Below, piece after piece: positions 5,389 to 11,421 of a stretch of DNA of 11,421 bases. Source of the DNA: CAG-582 sp964636965. GTDB lineage: Bacteria > Bacillota_I > Bacilli_A > RF39 > UBA660. Position 1 is the first letter of the stretch, and each line of letters begins with the position of its first letter. The notes under the pieces are model-generated. The model was not told the DNA's origin, ran no database searches, and was given only the letters and a program-made list of their open reading frames with translations. The position numbers and the translations under genes are program-made. The stretch is from the NCBI GenBank assembly GCA_964636965.1, contig CAZWST010000051.1, positions 1 to 11,421 on the forward strand. Direction: 5' to 3'.

Positions 5389-6093
5389 ATAATTCTTACT
5401 ATGTTGAATTGTTTTATTAACTATTGATCTTGCTGCATCAGCATTAAATGGTTTTTGGAGCATATCTACAATACCATAGTTTGTAGCTCTTTCAATTCCA
5501 TTTTGTGAATCTTCCCCAGAAATAACAGATGTTGGTACTATTGCAAATAAATTTTCTTTGCTTAAATATTCTAATACATCAAACCCATTTTTTATAGGCA
5601 TTTGTAAATCTATAAATGCTCCAACAAATGATTTATTATCTAAATTATCTTCAATAAGTTTAATAGCTTCTTCTCCATTTTTTGCAACTATTACATTAAA
5701 TTCTCTTTCAAATGTCTTAGTAAAGAATTTAGTTATTACAGGAGAATCATCTGCGATAAGTATAGTTAATTTATTATCAGATTCATGCCTTTCAGTAACA
5801 AGGCTACTTAGAATAATTATTTTATAGTCTTCTATAGTTTCTGTATATACAAGCATTTTATCATTAACTACTTTTTTAATAGTTTGATTATTTTCAATTT
5901 CTGTAAATAAAGATTTATTATTATCTAAACAAACTAACAAGTCTTTATAAGGACTTTTAGAAACTATTTTTAGAGAGGACCCTGTATATTTTAGCTTATA
6001 TAAAATATCATCGCTTTTACTTACACAGTATATATTTGTGATAAAGTTACTGATTATAGATGGTACCTTACCAAATAAATCATTTATTTGCAT
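5377..6093 (-). CDS. Response regulator with an N-terminal sensor-like domain and C-terminal REC
   Basis: A 238-residue protein. Residues about 108-232 form a receiver domain with all key residues: Asp115-Asp116 (ADDSP), the phosphorylated Asp162 (FIDLQMP), Ser192 (VISGED) and Lys214 (LQKPF). Residues 1-100 are a separate domain I cannot assign firmly; strands such as IYCVSKSDDILYKLKY suggest a PAS-like fold. No DNA-binding or enzymatic output domain is present, so the output may be a protein interaction, or the N-terminal domain may be the effector. REC at the C-terminus is the reverse of the usual order. It starts one base after the HPt stop (TAA T ATG), with GGAGGG inside the last HPt codons, so the two are coupled and probably partner in a phosphorelay. 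No histidine kinase is in the window. Confidence 0.85.
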   Translation of the reverse strand: MQINDLFGKVPSIISNFITNIYCVSKSDDILYKLKYTGSSLKIVSKSPYKDLLVCLDNNKSLFTEIENNQTIKKVVNDKMLVYTETIEDYKIIILSSLVTERHESDNKLTILIADDSPVITKFFTKTFEREFNVIVAKNGEEAIKLIEDNLDNKSFVGAFIDLQMPIKNGFDVLEYLSKENLFAIVPTSVISGEDSQNGIERATNYGIVDMLQKPFNADAARSIVNKTIQHSKNYMNR

Positions 6094-6094
6094 A

Positions 6095-6451
6095 TTATCC
6101 CTCCAAGTATTGGTGTAATAAATTTATAATTCTGTTTGCTTCTTTCATTAATTCATTATAATTTTCTTTAACATAAGCAAGGTTATTATCTTTACTTGCT
6201 AGTTCATGGTTATATGAAAGTTCTGCTAATTTTGTAAATCCTAAATATTTAGAATCACTTTTCATAGCATGTACTAATATTTCATAATTTACTAAATCTT
6301 CTGCTTCAAAAAAAGACTTAATATTTGGCATACGTGTTTCTGACTCTGTTAAGAAATCATTTGCAATTTCATTATACATGTCCATGTCTCCTAGATTTTC
6401 TAAGGCACCTTCTAGATTAACTCCGCCTGCTTTTAATATTTCTGTATTCAT
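6095..6451 (-). CDS. HPt phosphotransfer domain protein
   Basis: A 118-residue single-domain histidine phosphotransfer protein. The diagnostic motif is VHAMKSDSKYLGF, with His61 the phosphorylation site and Lys64 in the expected HxxK position. The following LAELSYNHELASKDN matches the next helix of HPt bundles. It would carry phosphate between receiver domains; the gene directly after it encodes one. The ATG at 6451 has AGAGGT eight bases upstream. A TATAAT lies about 20 bases further up, without a good -35. Free-standing HPt proteins are less common in low-GC Gram-positives than hybrid-kinase systems elsewhere. Confidence 0.85.
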   Translation of the reverse strand: MNTEILKAGGVNLEGALENLGDMDMYNEIANDFLTESETRMPNIKSFFEAEDLVNYEILVHAMKSDSKYLGFTKLAELSYNHELASKDNNLAYVKENYNELMKEANRIINLLHQYLEG

Positions 6452-6510
6452 TATAATTACCTCTATTCTAATAATATTATAGTATATATAAGTATTTAAG
6501 TGTTAATTAT

Positions 6511-6534
6511 TAAAGTTTATTAACTTAAACTTTA
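6511..6534. other. Inverted repeat upstream of the HPt gene
   Basis: TAAAGTTTA (6511-6519) and TAAACTTTA (6526-6534), a perfect 9-bp dyad with a 6-base loop, just after the stop codon of the preceding gene. No U-run follows in the leftward direction, so it is a poor intrinsic terminator. It may be a weak terminator, an mRNA-end hairpin or an operator for the HPt operon. Confidence 0.45.
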
Positions 6535-6538
6535 CAAG

Positions 6539-7231
6539 TTAATCGCACCAACTAAATGTTGCATCTGTACTAGATATTATAGCTGGTTTATCACTGAAAG
6601 GCGCTCTTACAGCTTTAACCTTTTTCCCACTACCTTTAATAGTATCAGAGCAAACATCATAATAATACACTATTCCATTTTCTAAAAATTCCATCTCATT
6701 AGCATTTAAACTAGATATTTCATCAATTTTTTTATCTTGATCTATAAATAAGGCATAGTCATAGTAATACTCATCTTTTCTTATTTTCATTTTCAATGTT
6801 TTTAAATTGCCATAATTAAGAAGGGACGCTTCATCAACTGATGTTCCTATTTTTTTGTTTTCAAATATAGCTTTTGAATCATCAACTAAATCAAGTAAAT
6901 ATTCTCCTGTTCCATTATTCTTTTTTAAAATAAACTCTAAATTACTTTCTTTAATTTTTAAGTTGCATCCATTTAGACAAATATCTTTAATTTTATATTC
7001 ATTTGTTAAATCTATTTGAGTAAATATTAAATTAGATGTGTCATAAAATTCGTTTTTCTTTGTCGTAGTTGTTTCATCCATATAAGCACTTTTGCTTAAA
7101 TTTTTTTCTTTTTCACGATTAGAACGATTTACTGAAAATACTTCAATACCAACAATAAAGATTGATAATAAAAGTATTGCAATAATTAGCAAAGACAAAT
7201 TGTTTTCTTGTTTTTTCTCCTTTTTACTCAT
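6539..7231 (-). CDS. Membrane-anchored extracytoplasmic protein of unknown function
   Basis: A 230-residue protein with a Lys/Glu-rich cytoplasmic N-terminus, one membrane segment (about residues 12-32), a Thr/Lys linker and a ~170-residue outer domain that appears mostly beta. I do not recognise the family. Four cysteines lie in the outer domain (Cys85 and Cys89 in ICLNGCNLK, Cys194, Cys229 in the final SWCD) and could form two disulfides. The N-terminus has no lipobox and no clear cleavage site, so it is probably an anchor. The ATG at 7231 has AAAGGAG upstream, and the gene follows the GNAT-like gene after 16 bases, in the same operon. Confidence 0.75.
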   Translation of the reverse strand: MSKKEKKQENNLSLLIIAILLLSIFIVGIEVFSVNRSNREKEKNLSKSAYMDETTTTKKNEFYDTSNLIFTQIDLTNEYKIKDICLNGCNLKIKESNLEFILKKNNGTGEYLLDLVDDSKAIFENKKIGTSVDEASLLNYGNLKTLKMKIRKDEYYYDYALFIDQDKKIDEISSLNANEMEFLENGIVYYYDVCSDTIKGSGKKVKAVRAPFSDKPAIISSTDATFSWCD

Positions 7232-7247
7232 ATTTTCTCCTTTAGAA

Positions 7248-8060
7248 TTAATTTAATTTTAAGATATAATCTGCTTGAATAGTTTTAAACCCTATAGTTT
7301 CAAGTAGTTTTATTATATTTACTCTTGCTGGAGTTATGCTGATTTCAATATCCTTATTAGATAGATTTCTAACTAAATTAATTAAATCTTTATAAATTAG
7401 TTCATCATCAGCATATAAACTATCAAGTAAGATATTATTTGAAACTATTCCAAATCTTAAAGTACCTACTACTTTACCAGCATCATCTCTTACTACTGCA
7501 ACATTAGTATTTTCAAGTCTAATAGTACTAATATCTGGTATAAGTGAATTTGTGTTTAAATATACATCATTACTTTTTATATCTTCAACAAGTCTTTTAT
7601 AGATATAAATTATTACATCATCTAATTTATCATTTAAAGAAATATTTGGTTTAATTAATTCTTGATGTTGTCCATCATAACTCCATAACATATTCAAATA
7701 ATTACATTTAAATCCTTGTTCTAGCATGATCTCTGATACTTTCTCATCATATGGAAAGTTATCATAAATAACACTTAATCCACGACCATCTTTTCTAAGT
7801 TCAGTTATAGCAAAATTGATTAAGTCTTTTGTTAAAGATTCATCTTCTTTAAAAAGGGACTTTTCCATATGATAATTATTATTGATTAAATTTACTATTA
7901 AAAGACAATCTATTTTATCTTTATTTACACTTGCATACATTAATTTAGAATATTCTAAATCATCATATAATTGTCTTATAAAATGATCATCTAAATCATT
8001 TAGTCTGCTATAAAAATCTATTAATAATTCTATATCTTTTTTTGTTATAGTTCTTAACAT
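7248..8060 (-). CDS. Tandem GNAT-like protein
   Basis: A 270-residue soluble protein that looks like two diverged GNAT (acetyltransferase) folds in tandem. The C-terminal half has a strand with GKVVGTLRFGIVSN, then a helix and RVNIIKLLETIGFKT, resembling the late GNAT motif (N-x-x-A-x-x-x-Y-x-x-x-GF). The N-terminal half ends similarly in SEIMLEQGFKCNYLNMLW. The classic acetyl-CoA-binding Q/R-x-x-G-x-G/A loop is not clear in either half, so catalysis is uncertain; substrate unknown. The ATG at 8060 is preferred over an in-frame GTG at 8069, which lies too close to the only candidate ribosome site (AGGATG). The gene has its own extended -10 promoter and precedes the membrane protein in one operon. 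Confidence 0.65.
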   Translation of the reverse strand: MLRTITKKDIELLIDFYSRLNDLDDHFIRQLYDDLEYSKLMYASVNKDKIDCLLIVNLINNNYHMEKSLFKEDESLTKDLINFAITELRKDGRGLSVIYDNFPYDEKVSEIMLEQGFKCNYLNMLWSYDGQHQELIKPNISLNDKLDDVIIYIYKRLVEDIKSNDVYLNTNSLIPDISTIRLENTNVAVVRDDAGKVVGTLRFGIVSNNILLDSLYADDELIYKDLINLVRNLSNKDIEISITPARVNIIKLLETIGFKTIQADYILKLN

Positions 8061-8085
8061 ATTATACACATCCTAGTATACTTAA

Positions 8086-8094
8086 ATTATATCA
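8086..8094 (-). promoter_or_regulatory. Extended -10 promoter of the GNAT-membrane protein operon
   Basis: Read leftward, TGATATAAT, identical to the -10 region at 5332-5340. The -35 region is a poor match, as is usual for TGn promoters. It lies between the spoIVB terminator and the ATG at 8060. Confidence 0.6.
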
Positions 8095-8109
8095 TAAATG
8101 AGTGATAAG

Positions 8110-8141
8110 AAAAAGAAAAAAGAATAATTTGTATTATTCTT
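8110..8141 (-). terminator. Terminator of spoIVB
   Basis: A 9-bp stem (8120-8128, 8133-8141) with a TTGT loop, followed leftward by a U-rich run interrupted by one C. The spoIVB stop codon (8134-8136) lies within the stem. Confidence 0.75.
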
Positions 8142-9108
8142 CCCTTTCTCCTTCACTTAACATTGTTGTAATAAATATTCCGTATCCTTTTTTAACATTT
8201 TCGATAACAACATGAGTTACCGCACCTATTATTTTATCATCTTGAATTATTGGAGAACCACTCATACCTTGAACAATTCCACCAGATGTATCAAGTAATT
8301 CTTTATCAGTTATTTCAAAGTGAATATTTTTAATTTTAGAATTTTTATCTATTCTGGTAATATTTATTTCATATTCTTTAACTGTTTCTTCATTTGTTAC
8401 AGTAAGAATACGAGCTTTGCCAGTTTTTATTTCATTTGCATAAGCTACTTTCATAGGAGTCTTATCAAGTGTTTTATTATAGGTACCATATATACCATAA
8501 GTGGTATTTTTATTAATATCTCCGTATTTATTATTGTAAAAAAATTTGGCATTTTTAGTACCCGGAGAACCATTAGTTGATCTATCAATACTTGTAACTT
8601 TACTTTCATAAATATAACCCGTTCTTACTTCAACAGATTTATTAGTGGTACTTTCAAGTATCTCATGTCCAAGAGCTCCATATATTTTAGTTTCTGGATC
8701 GACGAATGTAAGAGTCCCTATTCCGGTTATACTATCTTTTATATATAGTCCAGTTTTATAGATATTATCTTTCTTTATTAAATTAAAATCTATTTCTTTT
8801 TCTGAATTATCTCTTTTTAAAGTTAATTTTACTTTTCCATCTACTTGGCTATTTTCAATATTTGTAACTAATTCATCAACTGAATTTACACTTGTTCCAT
8901 TTACTTTAGTGATGTAATCTCCTATCTCGATATCGTTTTTATTAAATTTTCCATCAATCTTATAAAAACCAATAACTAAAACTCCTGTATATTTAACTTC
9001 TATTCCGACATTTTCACCACCTGGAATAATATAATCCGAAAATGCAAGAACATCAATTGGCATTAATAAAGCTAGAAGTAATATTACTATTTTTATACTT
9101 TTTTTCAT
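8134..9108 (-). CDS. spoIVB: SpoIVB signalling serine peptidase
   Basis: A 324-residue protein: signal peptide (residues 1-23), a PDZ domain (about 33-110, with GDYITKVNGTSV) and the S55 peptidase domain. His148 (GALGHEI) and Ser283 (GGIVQGMSGSPIIQDDKIIGAVTHV region) are the expected catalytic residues; the Asp is not assigned with confidence. SpoIVB is secreted by the forespore into the intermembrane space and cleaves SpoIVFA, releasing SpoIVFB to process pro-sigma-K in the mother cell. It is clearly shorter than the B. subtilis protein (about 425 residues), mostly in the N-terminal region. The ATG at 9108 has AGGTGA five bases upstream. In Bacillus spoIVB is followed by spo0A and preceded by recN; here a GNAT-like gene follows and xseB directly precedes it. 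Confidence 0.93.
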   Translation of the reverse strand: MKKSIKIVILLLALLMPIDVLAFSDYIIPGGENVGIEVKYTGVLVIGFYKIDGKFNKNDIEIGDYITKVNGTSVNSVDELVTNIENSQVDGKVKLTLKRDNSEKEIDFNLIKKDNIYKTGLYIKDSITGIGTLTFVDPETKIYGALGHEILESTTNKSVEVRTGYIYESKVTSIDRSTNGSPGTKNAKFFYNNKYGDINKNTTYGIYGTYNKTLDKTPMKVAYANEIKTGKARILTVTNEETVKEYEINITRIDKNSKIKNIHFEITDKELLDTSGGIVQGMSGSPIIQDDKIIGAVTHVVIENVKKGYGIFITTMLSEGEREE

Positions 9109-9124
9109 AATTATCACCTATTAC

Positions 9125-9153
9125 TAGTGTGACCATATTCGACATAATTATAC
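9125..9153 (-). promoter_or_regulatory. Possible forespore (sigma-F/G-like) promoter of spoIVB
   Basis: Read leftward, GTATA (9149-9153), 17 bases, CACACTA (9125-9131). This is near the sigma-G pattern (GYATR, CATnnTA) with one -10 mismatch, and GGTCACACTA partly fits sigma-F. B. subtilis spoIVB is driven by these sigma factors. Caveat: the predicted transcription start falls almost on the ribosome site (9114-9119). Confidence 0.3.
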
Positions 9154-9180
9154 AAAAAAAGCACTTAACTTAAGTGCTTT
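9153..9180 (-). terminator. Terminator of the xseA-xseB operon
   Basis: The stem AAAGCACTTA/TAAGTGCTTT (9158-9167, 9171-9180) is followed leftward by U residues (9154-9160). It starts at the xseB stop codon and separates xseAB from spoIVB. Confidence 0.85.
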
Positions 9181-9422
9181 TATTCTGGATTTACTTCAAA
9201 ATCAGTTAATTCTCCGTTTTCATTTAGAATTTTATTTACTGCTTCGGTTGCATTTGCAAGTTTATCATTACATATTTTTACAATCTTCATTGCTTCTGTA
9301 TATTTTTTTATTGTTTCATCTAAATCTGTATTACCTTCTTCTAGATTTTTAACAATTAATTCAAGTTCATCCATTAACTCTTCAAATTTCTTTTCTATTT
9401 CTTCTTTTTTTGCCATAATCAT
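9180..9422 (-). CDS. xseB: Exodeoxyribonuclease VII small subunit
   Basis: An 80-residue protein of the XseB family: an all-helical hairpin with KKFEELMDELELIVKNLEEG, then the family signature LDETIKKYTEAMKIVKICNDKL. XseB copies bind the long helical arms of XseA to form the ATP-independent single-strand exonuclease used in mismatch repair and damage clean-up. The ATG at 9422 overlaps the xseA TGA stop (ATGA), with AAGGA six bases upstream. A second ATG at 9416 (MAKKEE) is also possible. Length and position directly after xseA are typical. Confidence 0.95.
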   Translation of the reverse strand: MIMAKKEEIEKKFEELMDELELIVKNLEEGNTDLDETIKKYTEAMKIVKICNDKLANATEAVNKILNENGELTDFEVNPE

Positions 9423-10687
9423 TTCACTTCCTTAACTTTAGTTTTTATTTCACCATCAATTAGTTTTATATCTAATTCATCATCTACTTTTATTTCATTA
9501 ACTGATCTTACTATTTTATTATCCTGTTTTAAAACTGAATAACCTTTTTTAAGAACACTTAAGGGATTTAAAAGTTCAAGTTTATTCACTATAAGTTCCA
9601 AACTATTTTTTGATGGAATAAATAGTTCTTCAGGTTTAGTTAATACTCGAGATGTAACTAAGTTTTTATATCTTGTTTTACTTACATCTAGCTTGTAATT
9701 AACTTCTTTTGTTATTCGATCAATTAGTGAATCAAGTTTTTGTTCTTTTATTTCAAATGACACAAGCGGATTTGATAAAACATAACTTGAGCTTAACTTT
9801 CTAAAATGATCCCCTAGATAGTTTATTTTATTAGTTACATTTTTATTTAAACGTATCTCGATTTGTTTTATATAGTTTATTAAATCAACCATATTAGGAA
9901 CTGCCATCTCAGCTGCTCCAGTTGGTGTTGGTGCTCTGAGGTCAGCTACATAATCTGCGATTGTAACATCTGGTTCATGTCCAACTGCAGATATTATTGG
10001 AATATTAGATGCATATATTGCACGAGCGACTATTTCTTCATTAAAGGCCCATAAGTCTTCAATAGATCCTCCACCTCTTCCAACAATTAAGACATCCAAG
10101 TCATAATTTTGAGCAGTTTCAATTTGTCTTACAACATCAAACTTAGCTTCCTCTCCTTGTACTAAAGAAGGAAAAAGAATAGTTTCACATAAAGGATATC
10201 TTCTTTTTATAGTTGATAAGATATCACGAATAGCTGCTCCAGTTGGTGCTGTTACTATACCAATCTTGCTTGGAAACTTTGGAATTGGTTTTTTCTTTGC
10301 TTCATCAAATAAACCTTCATCCATTAATTTTTTCTTTAACTCTTCGAATTTTTTTAACAGATCTCCATTTCCAGCTAATTTCATTTCATCTACATATACT
10401 TGATATCCACCATTTGGAACATAAACACTAATTCTTCCATCAACTAGTACTTCATCTCCATCTTTAGGTGTAAATGTAAGATTTACTGCGCTTGATGAAA
10501 ACATTACAGCGTTTATTCGAGATTCTTCATCCTTTAAAGTAAAATATAAATGCCCTCTAGTGTGTCCTTTAAAGTTTGATATTTCAGCTTTAATGTGAAC
10601 ATTTCTACACTCTTCTTTGGAATCAAGAAAATTCTTAATTGCTTGGTTATACTGACTTACTGTAAAATATTTTATTTCTTCTTCCAT
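9419..10687 (-). CDS. xseA: Exodeoxyribonuclease VII large subunit
   Basis: A 422-residue protein, slightly short of the usual ~450. It has an N-terminal OB-fold (about residues 1-105, with AEISNFKGHTRGHLYFTLKD), then the catalytic domain with KIGIVTAPTGAAIRDI (141-156), VGRGGGSIEDLWAFNEE (202-218), the VGHEPD motif (235-240) and RAPTPTGAAE (251-260), then a long coiled-coil region and a C-terminal LSVLKKGYSVLK segment. It is the catalytic subunit of exonuclease VII, cutting single-stranded DNA from both ends to oligonucleotides. The ATG at 10687 has AGAGGT five bases upstream and gives the standard N-terminus (YFTVSQYN); an in-frame start at 10714 is less likely. No convincing -35/-10 pair was found before it. 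Confidence 0.96.
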   Translation of the reverse strand: MEEEIKYFTVSQYNQAIKNFLDSKEECRNVHIKAEISNFKGHTRGHLYFTLKDEESRINAVMFSSSAVNLTFTPKDGDEVLVDGRISVYVPNGGYQVYVDEMKLAGNGDLLKKFEELKKKLMDEGLFDEAKKKPIPKFPSKIGIVTAPTGAAIRDILSTIKRRYPLCETILFPSLVQGEEAKFDVVRQIETAQNYDLDVLIVGRGGGSIEDLWAFNEEIVARAIYASNIPIISAVGHEPDVTIADYVADLRAPTPTGAAEMAVPNMVDLINYIKQIEIRLNKNVTNKINYLGDHFRKLSSSYVLSNPLVSFEIKEQKLDSLIDRITKEVNYKLDVSKTRYKNLVTSRVLTKPEELFIPSKNSLELIVNKLELLNPLSVLKKGYSVLKQDNKIVRSVNEIKVDDELDIKLIDGEIKTKVKEVK

Positions 10688-10740
10688 ATTATACCTCTTT
10701 AAATATTTTATCATACATTTGTACTTTTTTATATAATAAT

Positions 10741-10769
10741 TTTACAAATAAATAATAAAATAGTATACT
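10741..10769 (+). promoter_or_regulatory. Vegetative promoter of the leader ORF-DUF2000 unit
   Basis: TTTACA (10741-10746), exactly 17 bases, TATACT (10764-10769): one mismatch to consensus in each box. The predicted start near 10776 gives a leader of about 140 bases before the DUF2000 ATG, enough for a leader ORF and hairpin. TATACT lies in the palindrome TAGTATACTA. Confidence 0.65.
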
Positions 10770-10802
10770 AATAATCAATTAAAGAAAAGGCGGTGATTCA
10801 TT

Positions 10803-10895
10803 TTGCAAACATTTCCAAGAAAAATGCATGGTGGTGAATTATGGGCCAAAATAGAGGTGCTCGAAAATTCATTAACTCTTTCATTTAAAAATTAA
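10803..10895 (+). CDS. Putative 30-residue small protein or leader peptide
   Basis: A TTG-initiated ORF of 30 codons. It is preceded by AGGCGGTGA (10788-10796), one mismatch from AGGAGGTGA, at the ideal six-base spacing. The peptide begins MQTFPRKMHGGELWAKIEVL and ends LSFKN; I do not recognise it. The stop codon (10893-10895) lies in the loop of a hairpin whose right arm contains the ribosome site of the DUF2000 gene, so translating this ORF should open that site. The stretch is richer in G+C than most of the window, as real coding or structured RNA would be. Two other micro-ORFs overlap it (GTG 10793-10837; ATG at 10840, 15 codons), the latter behind a GGTG; these have weaker or ill-spaced ribosome sites. 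Confidence 0.5.
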   Translation: MQTFPRKMHGGELWAKIEVLENSLTLSFKN

Positions 10896-10906
10896 AAATG
10901 AAGGAG
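10876..10906 (+). promoter_or_regulatory. Hairpin sequestering the DUF2000 ribosome binding site
   Basis: CTCTTTCATTT (10876-10886) pairs with AAATGAAGGAG (10896-10906) over 11 bp with a single G-U pair and a 9-base loop. The right arm includes AAGGAG, the only ribosome site for the ATG at 10917. The loop contains the leader ORF's stop codon. No U-run follows, so it is not a terminator. Confidence 0.65.
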
Positions 10907-10916
10907 TAAAATATAT

Positions 10917-11345
10917 ATGAATTATGAAGATAAAAAAATAGTTGGTATTATTTCAACAAATGTTGATGCTGTAACTGCATTAAATGTAATCGGACATTTA
11001 GCTTTGTCTATTGGAAAATATTCTGATGAAGAAATTATGGGAAAAGAAGTTTTAACTGATGCAAGTGGAATTAATCATTTAGGCATTAGTAGATTTCCAT
11101 TTATTGTTACAAAAGTTAAGGCAAGTAAATTAAAAGTCGCGATTGACAAAGCTAAAGAAAATAAAAATCTATTAGTTGCTGATTATCCTAGAGACATGTT
11201 AGATACAAGAACAGATGAAGAACTTGTTGCATCAGTTTCTTCTAAAAATAATGATCAGTTAGAATATATGGGTGCGATTATTTATGGTGATACCAAAGAT
11301 GTTAATGAAATAACTGGAAAATTCCAATTGTGGAATCTTAATTAA
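10917..11345 (+). CDS. DUF2000 family protein
   Basis: A 142-residue protein matching DUF2000, a small family with a fold related to peptidyl-tRNA hydrolase 2; no biochemical function is established. Family features seen: an N-terminal strand KKIVGIIST, the helix ALNVIGHLALSIG (Asn23, His27), then YSDEEIMGKEVLTDASGINHLGISRFPFIV, ADYPRDMLDT in the middle, and a C-terminal GAIIYGDTKDVNEITGKFQLW. It is full length and soluble. The start at 10917 is the only one giving the family N-terminus; AAGGAG lies ten bases upstream, slightly far, inside a hairpin. It is probably expressed with the 30-codon ORF before it from the promoter at 10741. Confidence 0.88.
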   Translation: MNYEDKKIVGIISTNVDAVTALNVIGHLALSIGKYSDEEIMGKEVLTDASGINHLGISRFPFIVTKVKASKLKVAIDKAKENKNLLVADYPRDMLDTRTDEELVASVSSKNNDQLEYMGAIIYGDTKDVNEITGKFQLWNLN

Positions 11346-11346
11346 C

Positions 11347-11421
11347 TTGAAAAATAATCAACTTTTTGTTATTATGTATGTAGATGAAGGAAACTTCATA
11401 CAATATAAAAGGAGAATTCGA
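11347..11421 (+). CDS. Possible 5' end of a further gene, cut by the window edge
   Basis: A reading frame open from TTG at 11347 (or ATG at 11374) to the last base encodes ...FVIMYVDEGNFIQYKRRIR. There is no good ribosome site before either start. Alternatively this is an intergenic region in which AAAAGGAG (11407-11414) is the ribosome site of a gene beginning just past the edge. A small hairpin, ATGAAG-GAAA-CTTCAT (11384-11399), with a GNRA-type loop, fits either view. The second reading seems somewhat more likely. Confidence 0.2.
   Translation, partial: MKNNQLFVIMYVDEGNFIQYKRRIR

Noticed and set aside
5558..5827. Rightward 89-codon ORF
   Set aside because: Lies opposite the intact receiver domain; its Ser/Leu/Ile-rich translation is the typical shadow of an AT-rich gene.
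8320..8580. Rightward 86-codon Phe/Ile-rich ORF
   Set aside because: Shadow of spoIVB; hydrophobicity arises from complementing Lys/Asn-rich codons.
10243..10431. Rightward 62-codon ORF
   Set aside because: Shadow of the catalytic domain of xseA; no ribosome site.
11346..11370. Terminator after the DUF2000 gene
   Set aside because: Only a weak TTGA/TCAA pairing with a mismatch precedes the T-run; too poor to call.
1..11421. CRISPR arrays, tRNA or rRNA genes
   Set aside because: No regularly spaced repeats and no recognisable tRNA cloverleaf or rRNA sequence were seen on either strand by eye.
1..11421. Mycoplasma-type code (TGA as Trp)
   Set aside because: xseA ends at a TGA that overlaps the xseB start in a standard ATGA junction, Trp is written TGG, and no long frame needs TGA read-through.

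Overview
The window is AT-rich, densely packed bacterial DNA (by eye roughly a quarter G+C) with strong AGGAGG/AGGTGA-type ribosome binding sites and many intrinsic terminators. TGA is used as a stop (xseA ends with TGA inside an ATGA overlap with xseB), so this is the standard bacterial code and not the Mycoplasma code. SpoIVB and a CotY/CotZ-type coat protein point to a spore-forming, or recently spore-forming, low-GC Firmicute. Gene content and composition suggest an uncultured Bacilli lineage near the Erysipelotrichales/RF39-like groups. That placement is inference.

Layout, left to right. Positions 1-1369 hold a leftward group: a tiny membrane ORF, an uncharacterised protein with faint resemblance to the YjbA/DUF3603 family, and a LemA-family membrane protein, closed by a terminator. 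Next is an Rpn/PDDEXK-type nuclease-family gene (1365-2219) with its own promoter. It is bracketed by two identical 38-bp terminator repeats. Then come a cysteine-rich spore coat protein (2337-2804) with a sigma-K-like promoter, and an overlapping RDD membrane protein and YidD pair (2878-3907). A divergent promoter region separates these from the only rightward gene in the middle of the window, a membrane-anchored PTS EIIB-like protein that lacks the phosphorylated cysteine (4008-4331).

Further right, all leftward, are a tightly coupled pair of unknown proteins that may be diverged paralogues (4336-5305) and an HPt/response-regulator phosphorelay pair without a kinase (5377-6451). These are followed by a tandem-GNAT-like protein with a membrane protein of unknown function (6539-8060), spoIVB (8134-9108) and xseB-xseA (9180-10687). 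At the right end a rightward unit holds a 30-codon leader ORF and a DUF2000 gene. An 11-bp hairpin there sequesters the DUF2000 ribosome binding site, with the leader stop codon in its loop. A further gene probably begins at or just past the right edge.

How it fits together: spoIVB (forespore signal for sigma-K activation) and the coat gene (a typical sigma-K target) belong to the same late-sporulation pathway. xseA/xseB form exonuclease VII. The HPt-REC pair could relay a signal from a kinase elsewhere. The most notable items are the leader-peptide/hairpin arrangement before DUF2000, the duplicated terminator around the Rpn-like gene, the EIIB-like protein without its cysteine, and the habit of placing stop codons inside terminator hairpins.
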